This document shows positions 63,863 through 64,000 of a stretch of 64,000 nucleotides of DNA, piece by piece. The notes under the pieces were generated by a model. That model had not been told where the DNA came from, did no database searches, and saw only the letters and a list, made by a program, of their open reading frames with translations. This DNA is from Protonemura montana (Eukaryota; Arthropoda; Insecta; Plecoptera; Nemouridae): positions 6,463,660-6,527,659 of the forward strand of contig OX387609.1 of assembly GCA_947568835.1 (NCBI GenBank), written 5' to 3'. The position numbers were made by a program, and so were the translations under genes. Within the stretch, counting starts at the first letter, position 1; every line of letters starts with the position of its first letter.

Positions 63863-64000
63863 ATCACGTGGACTTGACTTCGGATCCTGTGCGAACTGCG
63901 ACCATATTCCATAAGCGCATCCCCTATAAACATTCTCATATGTACCATACCAATTTGCTGAAAAACCAAAAATAATCGCAAACGTAAATCTATCATATTC

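Overview
This is a eukaryotic, almost certainly insect, genomic window. It holds multi-exon genes with GT-AG introns, AT-rich introns full of (ATT)n, an interstitial run of the arthropod telomere repeat (CCTAA/TTAGG), a piggyBac element, several non-LTR retrotransposon pieces and many SINEs. The insect order cannot be settled from the sequence alone.

Left part (1-34808, minus strand): a tandem array of four fatty acyl-CoA reductase (FAR) genes. Three are complete (23678-34808, 14190-20830, 5079-10841) and one shows only its first three exons before the left edge (926-3630). I spliced each complete copy into the same eight exons (447+166+105+94+105+240+258+106 nt), giving 506 codons plus stop with no frame break. 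The copies differ mainly by insertions in introns and flanks, so they serve as natural empty-site controls for one another. These insertions include a nearly intact LINE reading frame (28609-31363), other LINE fragments, a 5'-inverted LINE copy (1-745) and a SINE with a 12-bp target duplication.

Middle (34809-45774): the ancestral neighbourhood. FAR-1 is head to head with a plus-strand mitochondrial transcription termination factor (mTERF family, probably mTerf5; 11 exons, 565 aa). Between them sits a piggyBac element of 1,852 bp with TTAA duplications and a truncated transposase. Its empty TTAA site is preserved upstream of FAR-3. A broken copy of the mTERF 5' end (12681-13111) lies upstream of FAR-3, showing that the duplicated unit reached into that neighbour gene.

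Right part (45775-64000): mTERF converges on the glial homeobox gene repo (minus strand, seven exons, 49403-58920, 436 aa by my splicing). Its introns and flanks carry many copies of a 5S-rRNA-derived SINE and tRNA-derived SINEs. A perfect 134-bp (CCTAA)n tract lies 52 bp beyond the repo stop codon. No convincing gene was found from 58921 to 64000.

Functionally, FARs make fatty alcohols for wax, cuticular lipid or pheromone, mTERF proteins act on mitochondrial gene expression, and repo is a glial transcription factor. There is no sign that the three work together. The notable content is the evolutionary history of the locus: serial duplication, neighbour-gene capture and repeat colonisation. 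I did not find a clearly new molecular system.
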